Shown piece after piece: positions 43,406 to 52,331 of a DNA stretch of 64,000 nucleotides; position 1 is the first letter of the stretch; each line of letters begins with the position of its first letter. The translations under genes were made by a program, and so were the position numbers. Under the pieces are notes generated by a model, which worked only from the letters and a program-made list of their open reading frames with translations, searched no databases and was not told the origin of the DNA. The stretch is from assembly GCA_937902315.1 (NCBI GenBank), contig CALGUG010000035.1, positions 1 to 64,000 on the forward strand, read 5' to 3'. The stretch comes from an uncultured Chloroflexales bacterium (GTDB taxonomy: Bacteria > Chloroflexota > Chloroflexia > Chloroflexales > Chloroflexaceae).

Positions 43406-44371
43406 ATGATCTATCTTCTTCATGGTAGTGATGAATGGGCCCGAAGCGAAGCGATCGCTCAGATGAAGGCTGCCATCCCCCCCGACCTTGCGGATCTCAA
43501 TATTTCGAACCTGGAAGGGCGCAAGCTGAAACTCGATTCCTTGGTTGCCGCGTGTGAAGCGCTGCCCTTTCTGTGTGATCAGCGCATTGTGATCGTCAAC
43601 GATCTGCTGAAGCATCAGAAGGCTGGCAAAGAGCGCGATGAACTGCGCGCCTATCTTGAGCGTGTGCCCGATTCGTGCGATCTGGTTTTTGTAGAAAACG
43701 AAGACGTCGATAAGCGCAACAGCATCTTTAGCTACATTAAAAAGATCGATGGCGTGCGCGAATTTCAGCCGAAGGAAGGGGCGGAGCTGCTTCGTTGGGT
43801 GATCGAGCGCGCACGCATACTTGGTGTGACGATCGAAAATGTAGCGGCCCAGCGGCTGATTGAATATATCGGCAATAACAGCCGCTCGTTGGTGAATGAG
43901 CTTACCAAGCTCGCCAGCTATGTGGGCCGCAAAGGTCGGATCACTCTTTCCGAAATCGAGCTTTTGGTGAACGATGGCCAAGAGCAAAACCTCTTCGCTT
44001 TTATCGACGACTTGAGCATGCGGCGTCGCTCTGCAGCACTGCGTGCGATCCGCGCTTTGATCGATGAAGGTCAAGCGGCGACCTACATCTTGTTTATGAT
44101 CGCGCGCCAGTTTCGCATACTGCTCGCTGTTCAAGACCTTGCAGCACAGCGTTTGCCTGCCGACCAGATCGCAAGCCAGCTCGGTCAACGTCCCTTTGTG
44201 GTGCGCAAAGCCCTCGAACAGATGCGGGCTTTTAACCCCGATGAGCTGGTGCAGATCCACGATCGCCTGCTAGAGCTCGATCGAGCGACCAAAACGGGCC
44301 GTATGCAGGCCGAGACCGCGCTCGAAGTCTTGGTTTTAGAGATCTGCGCCCAAGCGGCCCCAAGGCGCTAG
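43406..44371 (+). CDS. holA: DNA polymerase III delta subunit
   Basis: HolA is the clamp-loader subunit that opens the sliding clamp. The 321-residue protein has the family start MIYLLHGSDEWARSEAI, the LPFLCDQRIVIVNDLL motif, VFVENEDVDKRN and the C-terminal collar domain with EQNLFAFIDDLSMRRRSAALRAI and YILFMIARQFRILLAVQDL. As in most delta subunits the Walker A motif is not functional. A possible small membrane protein gene precedes it. rpsT, often next to holA elsewhere, is 7 kb away here. Confidence 0.94.
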   Translation: MIYLLHGSDEWARSEAIAQMKAAIPPDLADLNISNLEGRKLKLDSLVAACEALPFLCDQRIVIVNDLLKHQKAGKERDELRAYLERVPDSCDLVFVENEDVDKRNSIFSYIKKIDGVREFQPKEGAELLRWVIERARILGVTIENVAAQRLIEYIGNNSRSLVNELTKLASYVGRKGRITLSEIELLVNDGQEQNLFAFIDDLSMRRRSAALRAIRALIDEGQAATYILFMIARQFRILLAVQDLAAQRLPADQIASQLGQRPFVVRKALEQMRAFNPDELVQIHDRLLELDRATKTGRMQAETALEVLVLEICAQAAPRR

Positions 44372-44464
44372 CTCTTCTGCTCCTCTAGTTTGTTTGATGC
44401 CTAATCCACACAAGCTTTCCCAGTCGATTGCTTGATACGCAACGAGATGATCGGGGATAGAGTT

Positions 44465-44500
44465 GAGAGAGATTTCGCGCGGCAGAGCGAACTCTCTCTC
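44465..44500. repeat. TTTCG-tip hairpin, variant 1
   Basis: GAGAGAGATTTCGC (44465-44478) pairs with GCGAACTCTCTCTC (44487-44500) at 13 of 14 positions. It belongs to a group of hairpins sharing a TTTCG/CGAA tip but with different stem sequences. Confidence 0.65.
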
Positions 44501-44545
44501 AGCATGTGCCTCTACTCTGACAAATCCGCTTGTTTTCTTCAGATT

Positions 44546-44614
44546 GCTGCGGCTAGGTCTTTCCCTTCCATGTGTTCCTTGGCGCGTCCGCCTACGGCTA
44601 CCAACATCCCGCCC
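44546..44614 (+). repeat. Family-A dispersed repeat, copy 13
   Basis: Forward copy with intact core, enclosed by family-B-like ends: CAAATCCGCTTG at about 44521 and CGGATTTCGTAT at about 44672. It closely matches the composite at 16870-17033. Confidence 0.88.
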
Positions 44615-44777
44615 AACAAACGGGGCTTGTAGCTGTGTGCCGAAAGACCTCCTCAAAGCCGACAATTCAACCGGATTTCGTATGCCTTTCTTGTTTGGCC
44701 TTTGGCAGAGCGGAACCTGGCTCTTGTTGCTGTATATGTTTAGGGGAGTCAGAAGGCGCTTTGGGCTTAGCAGCACA

Positions 44778-44804
44778 CCCTTCTCCCGCAATGCGGGAGA
44801 GGGG
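44778..44804. repeat. Hairpin module next to copy 14
   Basis: CCCTTCTCCCGC (44778-44789) pairs with GCGGGAGAGGGG (44793-44804) with one mismatch; same module as at 36637-36664. Confidence 0.7.
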
Positions 44805-44813
44805 CCGGGGAGT

Positions 44814-44888
44814 GAGGGCAGGTCGCCCATTTGATAGCCGGAGGCGGACGCGCTAAGGATCGAATGGGAGCTAGCCGACCTCGCCGCC
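44814..44888 (-). repeat. Family-A dispersed repeat, copy 14
   Basis: Reverse copy with the GCCGGAGGCGG core variant, ending CCGCC. Inverted partner of copy 13. The gap 44372-45207 is filled by this pair and holds no other gene. Confidence 0.83.
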
Positions 44889-44958
44889 ATACTTTGAAGC
44901 GATCGAGCAGATGGCTAGTGGGCTAGTAGCTGGGGAGAAGGCGTCGGAAAGAATGAAA

Positions 44959-44992
44959 AAAGGAGGCTTAGCTTGCGGGCTAAGTCTCCTTT
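44959..44992 (-). terminator. Leftward terminator
   Basis: AAAGGAGGCTTAGC (44959-44972) pairs with 44979-44992 at 13 of 14 positions. On the minus strand it is followed by TTTTTTTC, so it terminates leftward transcription, supporting a minus-strand gene at 45208-45396. Confidence 0.75.
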
Positions 44993-45207
44993 ATGCTGTT
45001 GAAACATGCTGATCAATAGACAAGCTTTTTGCTCTGGCTGCTTTGTTCGATGTTCTGCTGAGATTTTCAATGGTATGCGAGATTCGCTAAGCTCTACCCG
45101 ATGATACAACACAAAAATGAAGTGCGATGAACAAGTGCGTTATTGCTTGTTACACGACGAAATGTCGTGGCAGTTGTGGAACGCTTCGTGAGCGCTGAGA
45201 GCAGCGC

Positions 45208-45396
45208 TTACGATTGGAAGGCGGCGGTCTTCGATGCGCTTGGGCTGTCGAAGCGCAGGGCAGCGCGTTCGCGCTCGAAAGCTTGGCGCTGGTCGGGTGA
45301 AAGGCGCGCGATAATGGCATCGAAATCTTTAATCGCATCGCGGCCCGTTTGCCCCTGCAAGGGGCATCCATATTGGTTATGGCGTTTTGTATTCAT
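45208..45396 (-). CDS. Possible small protein, 62 residues
   Basis: A minus-strand frame encodes a small soluble peptide with a helical, charged middle (DFDAIIARLSPDQRQAFERER). AAAGG lies 11 bases upstream of the ATG and an oriented terminator lies downstream. A longer plus-strand frame overlaps it but has no ribosome-binding site and an odd composition. The family is not recognised; the call rests on context. Confidence 0.4.
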   Translation of the reverse strand: MNTKRHNQYGCPLQGQTGRDAIKDFDAIIARLSPDQRQAFERERAALRFDSPSASKTAAFQS

Positions 45397-45692
45397 TCTT
45401 ATTCAGACCTTTGTGGCCCTGGTTGCGTGCAATTAGGCGCCGAGAGACAAACGCAAGTAGTTCAAGCATCGGCGCAGATATACAAACGGTTAACGAATGT
45501 TTCAAATTGTTTATAAAGTTATACCACAGCCCTGAAGCTGATGAGATGATGCCAAGCTGATACGCTTATGAAATTTTCGTACGAGCTGAATGAAAGCTTC
45601 CGCTTGGAGAGCAAGAATAATTCGTTGCCAACCAGGAACATTTAAACGAAATTTTGCCGAGATTTTGTGGTCGAGAACTGTGTTATGATGCT

Positions 45693-45733
45693 TTCATCAA
45701 CATAAGCAAGTTGCATGCCACTATGTTGATGAA
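45693..45733 (+). promoter_or_regulatory. Inverted repeat at the probable transcription start of the VOC gene
   Basis: TTCATCAACATA (45693-45704) and TATGTTGATGAA (45722-45733) are perfect complements, 17 bases apart, directly after a TATGAT -10-like hexamer at 45684-45689. It may be an operator or an mRNA hairpin. Confidence 0.5.
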
Positions 45734-45759
45734 GACGTCTCTCAATTGAGGAGGAGTTT

Positions 45760-46143
45760 ATGGCAGGGCGGCCACGTATTCAACATGTAAGTGTTCCCAA
45801 ACCGGCGGGTGGGCATGAAGAGGCGAAGCGTTTTTACGTCGATCTGCTTGGCCTCAAAGAAGTGCCGATCCCCTCGACTTTGCGCCATCTCGATCTGATC
45901 TGGTATCAGATCGGCGATTGTGAGATCCATCTCTACACCAATCACGCCTATCACGATGGAGAGGGCCGCCATTTTTGTATCGAAGTAGACGATCTTGCGG
46001 GCCTACGCCAACGCTTCCTTCAGGCAGGCTATCCCGTCGAAGACACGATCGACATTCCGGGTCGCCCGCGCTTCAATAGCTATGACCCCTTCGGCAATAT
46101 GATCGAGTTCACTACGATCGAATACGACTACAAGCAGTCCTAG
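45760..46143 (+). CDS. VOC-family (glyoxalase/dioxygenase fold) protein
   Basis: This 127-residue single-module vicinal-oxygen-chelate protein begins PRIQHVSVPKPAGGHEEAKRFY with the first metal His, has LIWYQIGDCEIHLYTN and HFCIEVDD, and ends with YDPFGNMIEF containing the metal Glu. The family covers glyoxalases, dioxygenases and resistance proteins; the metal ligands appear intact but the substrate is unknown. GAGGAG precedes the ATG. A terminator separates it from the transporter gene. Confidence 0.88.
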   Translation: MAGRPRIQHVSVPKPAGGHEEAKRFYVDLLGLKEVPIPSTLRHLDLIWYQIGDCEIHLYTNHAYHDGEGRHFCIEVDDLAGLRQRFLQAGYPVEDTIDIPGRPRFNSYDPFGNMIEFTTIEYDYKQS

Positions 46144-46170
46144 AGCTAAATTTAAACGCTAATCTACCAT

Positions 46171-46219
46171 ACGCCTCGTGGAGTGCAGCGATTTAGCTGG
46201 ACGACACAGGCGTTTTTTT
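46171..46219 (+). terminator. Terminator between the VOC and transporter genes
   Basis: ACGCCT...AGGCGT with inner GTG/CAC pairing closes a long loop and is followed by a run of seven Ts ending at 46219. Confidence 0.65.
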
Positions 46220-46234
46220 GTGTTAGGAGGAGAT

Positions 46235-47152
46235 GTGACAGCTCAGAGTTCAACCGATACGACCGTACGTCCAAGCTTTTCACCCAACGATCTTAAGATG
46301 CTGTTTGTCATGTTCATCTGGGGCGCCAACTTCGCGATCGTGAAAAGCGCACTCGATGTGCTGCCGCCTCTGGTCTTTGTGGCTTTGCGTTTCGGTTTGG
46401 GTACGATTATTTTGATGGCGATTCTATTGTGGCGCGAAGGCTGGCCGCAACTGAGCAAGCAAGATTGGATCAAGTTGATTGGGCTCGGCATCGTGGGCAA
46501 CACGATCTATCAGCCCTTCTTCACCTTCAGCTTGAACTATACAACTGCGGCCAATAGCTCGTTGATTTTGGCCTCGGTGCCGCTCTTTGTAGCGATCGTG
46601 AACGCTGTGATGGGCATCGAACGGATTAATCGCTCGCTGGCGGCTGGTATTGGCTTGGCGATGCTCGGCATGGCCTTGGTGCTAGCAGCGAGCGGTCTAT
46701 CGCTGGGCGGCGAGACCCTGTTTGGCGACTTTTTGTGCTTTATCGCCATGGTAGCCTGGAGCGTTTATACGATCGGCCTGCGCTCGGTCGGCCACCTGAG
46801 CAATCTGCAGGTTTCGGCGCTGACGATGCTGACGGGCGCGCCCGGTTTGGTGCTTATCGGCCTGCCCGAGATGGCCAGCCTCGATTGGTCGCAGGTTGGT
46901 GTTGACGCTTGGGGCGCGCTGCTCTATTCGGCCCTCTTTGCGATCTGCGTGGCCTATCTGGTCTGGAACAACAGCGTGCGTGTGGCTGGCGCTACTCGCA
47001 CTGCCGTCTATCAATGCTTGACGCCCTTGATCGCTACGGCTGTGGCGTGGTATCTGCTCGGCGAGCCTTTCACCTTGATCCAAGGCATCGGCGGCGTCCT
47101 GATCATTGTGGGTCTGCTGCTTTCGACTTTGCGTGGGCGCAATAAGGTCTAA
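46235..47152 (+). CDS. DMT-superfamily (EamA) transporter
   Basis: This 305-residue polytopic membrane protein has two EamA repeats of five helices each: the first begins at MLFVMFIWGANFAIVKSAL and includes YTTAANSSLILASVPLFVAI, the second at FLCFIAMVAWSVYTIGLRS and includes TRTAVYQCLTPLIATAVAWYLL. Such proteins export small metabolites such as amino acids; the substrate is unknown. The GTG at 46235 is directly preceded by AGGAGGAGAT; a longer frame from an upstream ATG reads through the terminator. Confidence 0.92.
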   Translation: MTAQSSTDTTVRPSFSPNDLKMLFVMFIWGANFAIVKSALDVLPPLVFVALRFGLGTIILMAILLWREGWPQLSKQDWIKLIGLGIVGNTIYQPFFTFSLNYTTAANSSLILASVPLFVAIVNAVMGIERINRSLAAGIGLAMLGMALVLAASGLSLGGETLFGDFLCFIAMVAWSVYTIGLRSVGHLSNLQVSALTMLTGAPGLVLIGLPEMASLDWSQVGVDAWGALLYSALFAICVAYLVWNNSVRVAGATRTAVYQCLTPLIATAVAWYLLGEPFTLIQGIGGVLIIVGLLLSTLRGRNKV

Positions 47153-47159
47153 CACTAAA

Positions 47160-47260
47160 GGTTGATTACTTTCTATTTGGATTTCGACAGTGTAGAACCT
47201 GACAATGTTTGTTGTGTGAAATTTCGCGCTGCAACACGAAATTTCACACAACTCTTTTCA
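47160..47260. repeat. Family-B-like remnant with TTTCG-tip hairpin, variant 2
   Basis: GGTTGATTACTTTCTATTTGG and GACAGTGTAGAAC resemble the internal block of family B. The hairpin pairs GTTGTGTGAAATTTCG (47211-47226) with 47237-47252 perfectly over 16 bp. Confidence 0.6.
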
Positions 47261-47411
47261 GCATAGGAAGAATCAAGCCAAAAGGCATTGCGAACTGGCG
47301 TTAAACCTAACCAAAGAAAGACAACAAAATGGCCGAAACAATCGTATCATAAAGAGAGCTAAAGCGAGACTGTCGAAGATTGTCTCTACAAAAGGGCTTG
47401 TAGCACAATTT

Positions 47412-48710
47412 ATGATACAACTGAGTTCACAGCCAGATAACGCGCCCAAAAGCGCGCCGACGACCTTAACGCCAGAACAGCGCCTTGCAGAATACAAACG
47501 TATGCGGCGGGTGGCGACCGGTCTGTTGATCGGCGCGACGCTTCTGTTTTTGGTCTCCACCTACCTGACCCGCTACTGGGAATGGATGCACTTTGTACGT
47601 GCCTTCTCGGAGGCGGCTATGGTAGGTGGCATCGCCGACTGGTTTGCGGTGACGGCGCTTTTCCGCTATCCGCTCGGCCTCAAGATCCCCCATACAGCTA
47701 TCATTCCAACCCGTAAGGATCGCCTGGCCGAAACCTTCGGCCGGTTTGTGCAAAACAACTTCCTCTCGGAAGAGGTGATCGCCGAACGAGTCCGGTCGCT
47801 GCAGATCTCGCAGCGGGTCGCCGCGTGGCTGAGCCAGGCCCAGAATAGCGCCATGGTGGCCGAAACCAGCATGCTCGCTTTGCGGGGTGTGCTTCAGGTC
47901 GTTCGCGATGAAGACTTCCAGAACCTGATTAAGAATGCGATCGTGGCGCGCATCGAAGAGCTTAAGGTAGCTCCTTTGGGGGGCAAGCTCATCTCGGCGG
48001 TGCTGTCTGACCAACGCCGCCAAGAGCTCTTGACCGCCAGCCTGCACTTCCTCACCAACCTCGTCAGCCAAAACAAAGAGCTGATACGTCAGAAGATCAA
48101 ACAAGAGACGCCTTGGTGGACCTTTGGAACGATCGATGATGCGATCTATCAGCGTGTGGTCGGTGGGCTCGAGAAGACGCTTCAGGAGGTGCAGAATAAC
48201 CCCGACCATGAGCTGCATCGCCGTTTTGGCGAGATCTTAGATCGCTTCAGCCAAGATCTGCAAACCGATCCTGAGGTGATCGAGCGCGGCGAGGCCTGGA
48301 AGCGCGAATTCTTGAACGATCAACTGGTGAACGACTTCGCGAATTCGCTCTGGCACGACATCAAAGAGGCGCTGACCAATATCGACACTGGCCCGGTGGC
48401 CCGTTTACGTGTACCGATCGAGCAGGGTATCGCCCAAGCAGGTCAAGCCTTGCTGAATAACCCCGAGCTGCGCGCTAAGATCGACACTGCGCTGGAGAGC
48501 GGCGTGCGCACCTTGATGCGCGAGTACGGCCATGAGGTGAGCAAGCTGATCGCGGGCACGATACAGCGTTGGGACGCCGAAACCACTTCGAATCGCATCG
48601 AGCTCTTGGTCGGCAAAGATCTGCAATATATTCGCATCAATGGTACGCTGGTCGGTGGCTTGGTCGGCTTGGTGATCTATAGCATCAGTCTCTTGTTGCA
48701 TGCGATTTAG
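47412..48710 (+). CDS. DUF445 family membrane protein
   Basis: This 432-residue protein has an N-terminal transmembrane helix, the DUF445 hallmark FSEAAMVGGIADWFAVTALFRYPLGLKIPHTAIIPTRKDRL, a long helical middle with repeated RIxxLVG-like segments, and a C-terminal transmembrane helix. DUF445 proteins are widespread inner-membrane proteins of unknown function. It is a lone gene flanked by repeats on both sides. Confidence 0.9.
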   Translation: MIQLSSQPDNAPKSAPTTLTPEQRLAEYKRMRRVATGLLIGATLLFLVSTYLTRYWEWMHFVRAFSEAAMVGGIADWFAVTALFRYPLGLKIPHTAIIPTRKDRLAETFGRFVQNNFLSEEVIAERVRSLQISQRVAAWLSQAQNSAMVAETSMLALRGVLQVVRDEDFQNLIKNAIVARIEELKVAPLGGKLISAVLSDQRRQELLTASLHFLTNLVSQNKELIRQKIKQETPWWTFGTIDDAIYQRVVGGLEKTLQEVQNNPDHELHRRFGEILDRFSQDLQTDPEVIERGEAWKREFLNDQLVNDFANSLWHDIKEALTNIDTGPVARLRVPIEQGIAQAGQALLNNPELRAKIDTALESGVRTLMREYGHEVSKLIAGTIQRWDAETTSNRIELLVGKDLQYIRINGTLVGGLVGLVIYSISLLLHAI

Positions 48711-48761
48711 ATGACCGTTTAAGTAGATAAAAACTCTAGCGATCTTCCTAGTTTGGAGGTC

Positions 48762-48968
48762 ATACCAAATTCGTTTAGACTGTTTCAATTTCAGATGAGT
48801 TCTTTGAATAGGCACAACGATTGACATCGAAAAAATGGGGAAGGATGTATGGAATTTCGCGCGTCAGCGCGAAATTCCATACATCAAAAAAGAGCAGTTC
48901 CACTCTGCCGAAGGCCTGTGTTCATAAGAGTCTGGAAGCAATCGAAACAACTCAATCGAATTTGGTAT
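48762..48968. repeat. Complete family-B element with TTTCG-tip hairpin, variant 3
   Basis: The 207-base element has ATACCAAATTCG and CGAATTTGGTAT as perfect 12-bp terminal inverted repeats. Inside, GATGTATGGAATTTCGCGC (48844-48862) pairs perfectly with 48867-48885, a 19-bp stem with a 4-nt loop. The block CCACTCTGCCGAAGGC is the reverse of the family's internal motif. Confidence 0.8.
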
Positions 48969-49047
48969 CACTAGAGTTTTTTGATAGTTGAAAAATCGGC
49001 TTGGGGTGTCTTGAGGCGAGCTTTGCTCGCGGCTAGAAGTTTGTTGT

Positions 49048-49119
49048 GGCGGGCATGCTGTTGATAGCCGTAGGCGGACGACGCCATAAGTGCTCTTTGG
49101 GGGAGGCACCAAGACGCCA
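49048..49119 (-). repeat. Family-A dispersed repeat, copy 15
   Basis: Reverse copy in which the core GGACGCG has become GGACGACGC, a 3-base insertion. It lies upstream of the lipoprotein pseudogene. Confidence 0.78.
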
Positions 49120-49239
49120 GAATTGGATCGTATCAAGAGGATATGGTATCAACAGTTTGAGTGCTATCCATGGTAAAATTTATATAATCAAATAAAAAAT
49201 GATGCTTTTGGATCTTGAAAAACGCTTGTGAGGCTGGCT

Positions 49240-49800
49240 ATGATCAATCTATGACGTGCATCTCTGCTGACAGCCCTCTGTTTTTTGCTTGTATTACTGG
49301 CAGGTTGCAACTTGGTTCCTAGCTTAAGCATTACGGTTGCAGATGGATATCAAGGATTTTTGATTGTGCGCTATGAGTGTGAGGGTGGTACGCCCTTTGC
49401 ACGCGAGTACAATGTCGCAGAAATCACGTTTGATGATACTGGAGCGCTTTGTCTCGATACGACGTTTGAAGAGATGTATCCCCATGGAGTACACCGCATT
49501 AGTTCGGTGCAAACAAGTAGCGGCACCTCTGTGCCTTTCAGAGGTAGTTCGTTTGATGAACCGGGCTACGCTTTAGTTGCTCTTCAGACGGTTCTGTGTA
49601 CTCGAGCATCGTCAACTAAAGATTACGATGAGATCTATTCTATTATGTGGGTTGGTGAGCTTGAGGATCTTCAAGTGATCAACCGAGAAGATCGTTATAT
49701 GCAAGAACGAGCATCGTTTGCAAGAAAGAATAGCGAACGTTTACCGTTTTGTGGGCGGTCAGAAAGACCTCTTTCAGCTACGCCAGAGCCTAGCAAATAA
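49240..49800 (+). pseudogene. Lipoprotein gene with an in-frame TGA in the signal peptide
   Basis: From the ATG at 49240 (TGAGG ribosome-binding site 6 bases upstream) the frame reads MINL, then TGA at 49252-49254, then RASLLTALCFLLVLLAGC, a perfect lipoprotein signal peptide ending in a lipobox. The rest, to 49800, is a continuous Cys-containing domain of about 170 residues rich in Asp, Tyr and Ser. If TGA were CGA the gene would be complete. Restart at the TTG at 49285 would give a signal peptide too short to function. The mature protein family is not recognised. A sequencing error is possible. Confidence 0.65.
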
Positions 49801-49837
49801 CAATCTCTGTTTTGGTCACTAAAACAGCGCCTTGCTC

Positions 49838-49869
49838 AAAAGCCTGCTCGTCATATGAGCGGGCTTTTT
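49838..49869 (+). terminator. Rho-independent terminator
   Basis: AAAAGCCTGCTC (49838-49849) pairs with GAGCGGGCTTTT (49857-49868) and runs into a T tail. Confidence 0.88.
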
Positions 49870-49938
49870 GCTACTAGACATTTGGCGAGGCTATGCTATA
49901 CTTCAAGTAACGTTAGTTGTGAAGAAGGAGCATAGGCT

Positions 49939-50517
49939 ATGTTTGAGCAAGAAGTGATCGAACAAGATCTTGCGCGTCAGCTCTATCGTCGCTATAGCCA
50001 AATCCACGAGGCGCTCTATAGCTCGCAGGTGCCTCCCAAGCCCGCCTACGACGAAGGGCGTTTGCACCAAGATCTGAGCGTATTGCTAGCGGTCGCCAAT
50101 GGCACAATCAAGCGCTCCGAGGCCAGCGAAGATCAGATTGCCGATATTTTGGAGATCAGTGAGCGTCTGATCGATCTGCTTTTCGGGCGCGTCTATAATC
50201 AATCTGCCACGTCTGTTCCTTCCTTCTTTTGGAACGAAACGACGGTCGGCCAGATGTTGGCCCATGTGCAGGCTTGGTTGCGCCAAGACGATCTGATCAG
50301 CTTGAGCGATGCGGCCCAACTGCTCTTCCCAGAGCTGGCCGAAACTAATCTGCAGGCCGCCCGTATGCGCGTCAAGCGCCTGACCGAGCAGGGCCGCTTG
50401 ATGCAGTATCGCGATCCGCGCGTTAATAACCGCATGCAGCAGTTGCGGGTTAGTCGCCAAGCGGTTGAGGCGCTTGCTTACGCTCAAAGCGCTGGCACGC
50501 TGGCAAAGGCGCTTTAG
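49939..50517 (+). CDS. Hypothetical protein with a C-terminal winged-helix-like segment
   Basis: This 192-residue soluble protein is unrecognised. The N-terminal half is helical with a GRLHQDLSVLLAVANG segment. The C-terminal 75 residues (LISLSDAAQLLFPELAETNLQAARMRVKRLTEQGRLMQY) have the spacing of a DNA-binding helix-turn-helix followed by RDPRVNNRMQQLRVSRQAVEAL, suggesting an excisionase- or MerR-like DNA reader. AAGGAG precedes the ATG. It overlaps the tail of nagZ by four bases, tail to tail. Confidence 0.65.
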   Translation: MFEQEVIEQDLARQLYRRYSQIHEALYSSQVPPKPAYDEGRLHQDLSVLLAVANGTIKRSEASEDQIADILEISERLIDLLFGRVYNQSATSVPSFFWNETTVGQMLAHVQAWLRQDDLISLSDAAQLLFPELAETNLQAARMRVKRLTEQGRLMQYRDPRVNNRMQQLRVSRQAVEALAYAQSAGTLAKAL

Positions 50518-52328
50518 GGGCGCAGACGGTCGGCTTGAGTGTAGTTGAGCAGCCCAAAGCCATAGGGCGCCAGATCGGCGATCGGCACAGGTAGATGGCC
50601 TTGGGGCGCATGCTCGCCAAAGATGGCCTCGGCGATGGCGCGATGGCTGGCGGGGCGGTTATCGAAGGCTGCTAGGTAGACTGGGACTTGGCTGAAGTGC
50701 TGCAACTCGTAGGGCAAGCGTAGCCCAACCACCACAAGCTGTTTGCCGCTGGCGACTAGCTCGTTGATGAGGGCTTGTTGGCCGCTGTAGAGCTGAGCGT
50801 CGTAGCTGCCAATGATGATTGTGTGGGCGCTTTGGGCCGCAGCGAGCAGGGCGACTCGCTCTTGCGGGCTTGGGTCGAGCGAATAGTTGAGAGCAGTGAC
50901 CGGGCGTTTGGCCGCGATGGCGCTGCTCAGCGTCGATGGATCGGCGATAGGAATCTCGCGGCGGGCGACTTGAGCGGGCTCGGGCGAGAGCACCAGCATG
51001 GGGTTTGGATCGTTAGGATCGAGCGGCAAGAGGCCGCCTTCGTTACGCACCAGCGTCAGCCCGGCTCGGGCTACTTCGACGGCGGCTTGTTGGCGCTCCG
51101 GGCTAGCAAGCTCCTCCAGCCCGATCTGGCTACGCTCTTGAAACAGTCCTCGGCGCAGCTTGACGCGCAAAATGCGGCGCAGCGATTGATCGAGGCGGGC
51201 TTGTAGCTCTGGTTCGGCGTGAACAGCAGCGAGCAGAAGCTGGTGACCGTGCCGCGCTTGCTGGTGGTCGAAGCGAAAGAGCAGCAGATCGGCACCGGCC
51301 CGAAAGGCCAAGAGCGCGGCTTCGGCGCTGCCGTAGCGCTCGCTGATGGCCTGCATCTCAAGGTCATCGGTGATAATGATGCCGTCGAAGCCGAGGTAGT
51401 TGCGCAGTGTTGCGGTCAGGGTGGCGTGCGAAAGCGTGCTGGCTTGATCGCCGCTTAGGTGCGGCACAGCGATATGGGCCGTCATAATCGCGTCGATGCC
51501 AGCGCGGGCGGCCGCACCAAAGGGCACCAGCTCGGTGCGCTCGAACTCGCTGCGCGCTTTGTCGATCACAGGTAGGTCATAGTGCGAATCGACGTGGGTG
51601 TCGCCGTGCCCGGGGAAGTGTTTGCCGACCGCTACGATTCCTTCGGCCTGATAGGCTTCTATCGCCGCTAAGCCTAGCTCTGCCACCAAGTTGGGGTCGG
51701 CCCCAAACGAGCGCGGCCCGATCACGGGATTGCTCGGGTTGTTGTTGACATCGAGCACAGGCGCAAGATTCATATTGATGCCGATCGCGCGCAGCTCTTG
51801 GGCATTGCCACGCGCTGCCCGTGCCACCACTTCAGGATCGCGGCTGGCGCCTTGCTGCATTTGGCTAGGCCAAATTGTGAGGCCGTTGGTGGCTCGCACC
51901 ACAATTCCGCCCTCTTGATCGAGCATGGTGAAGAGCGGAATAGCCGCGCCGCTGTTTTTGGCTTGAGCTTGCAACTGATCGATCAGATCGCGCGCTTGGC
52001 TCGGGTCGCGCAGATTGGCGCTCACCAGAATCACGCCGCCGATGTGCAGCTCTTGGATCAGCGCGCTGATCGCGGGCGAGGCGTAGTCGTCTAAAAATGC
52101 CACAACCATCAGCTGCCCAACCTTCTCTTCGAGCGTCATATCGGCGATCAGACGCTCGACTTCGCTTTCGAGATCGTGGTCGGTTTGGCTGATAGCTGTG
52201 GCCGTGCGGGCCGAAGCCGGAATTCCGATAAAGGTTGGCCGACGGGCTTGGTCGTTGGCTGCTTGGTTTGCGAACGGCGCGCAAGCGCTCAGCAAGAGCA
52301 CAAGCGCGATAGCTTTCAGAAAACGCAT
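50514..52328 (-). CDS. nagZ: GH3 beta-N-acetylhexosaminidase, lipoprotein
   Basis: A 604-residue NagZ-type enzyme that removes GlcNAc from muropeptides. The lipoprotein signal MRFLKAIALVLLLSAC places it outside the membrane (lipidated Cys16). The GH3 catalytic domain has the NagZ-specific KHFPGHGDTHVDSH (236-249), which supplies the acid/base His, and the nucleophile Asp in ITDDLEM (about 321). A second domain (about 400-604) follows, as in Gram-positive-type two-domain enzymes. With anmK and murQ it completes MurNAc recycling. It is 3 bases downstream of the HIT gene, in one operon. Confidence 0.93.
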   Translation of the reverse strand: MRFLKAIALVLLLSACAPFANQAANDQARRPTFIGIPASARTATAISQTDHDLESEVERLIADMTLEEKVGQLMVVAFLDDYASPAISALIQELHIGGVILVSANLRDPSQARDLIDQLQAQAKNSGAAIPLFTMLDQEGGIVVRATNGLTIWPSQMQQGASRDPEVVARAARGNAQELRAIGINMNLAPVLDVNNNPSNPVIGPRSFGADPNLVAELGLAAIEAYQAEGIVAVGKHFPGHGDTHVDSHYDLPVIDKARSEFERTELVPFGAAARAGIDAIMTAHIAVPHLSGDQASTLSHATLTATLRNYLGFDGIIITDDLEMQAISERYGSAEAALLAFRAGADLLLFRFDHQQARHGHQLLLAAVHAEPELQARLDQSLRRILRVKLRRGLFQERSQIGLEELASPERQQAAVEVARAGLTLVRNEGGLLPLDPNDPNPMLVLSPEPAQVARREIPIADPSTLSSAIAAKRPVTALNYSLDPSPQERVALLAAAQSAHTIIIGSYDAQLYSGQQALINELVASGKQLVVVGLRLPYELQHFSQVPVYLAAFDNRPASHRAIAEAIFGEHAPQGHLPVPIADLAPYGFGLLNYTQADRLRP

Positions 52329-52331
52329 GGT

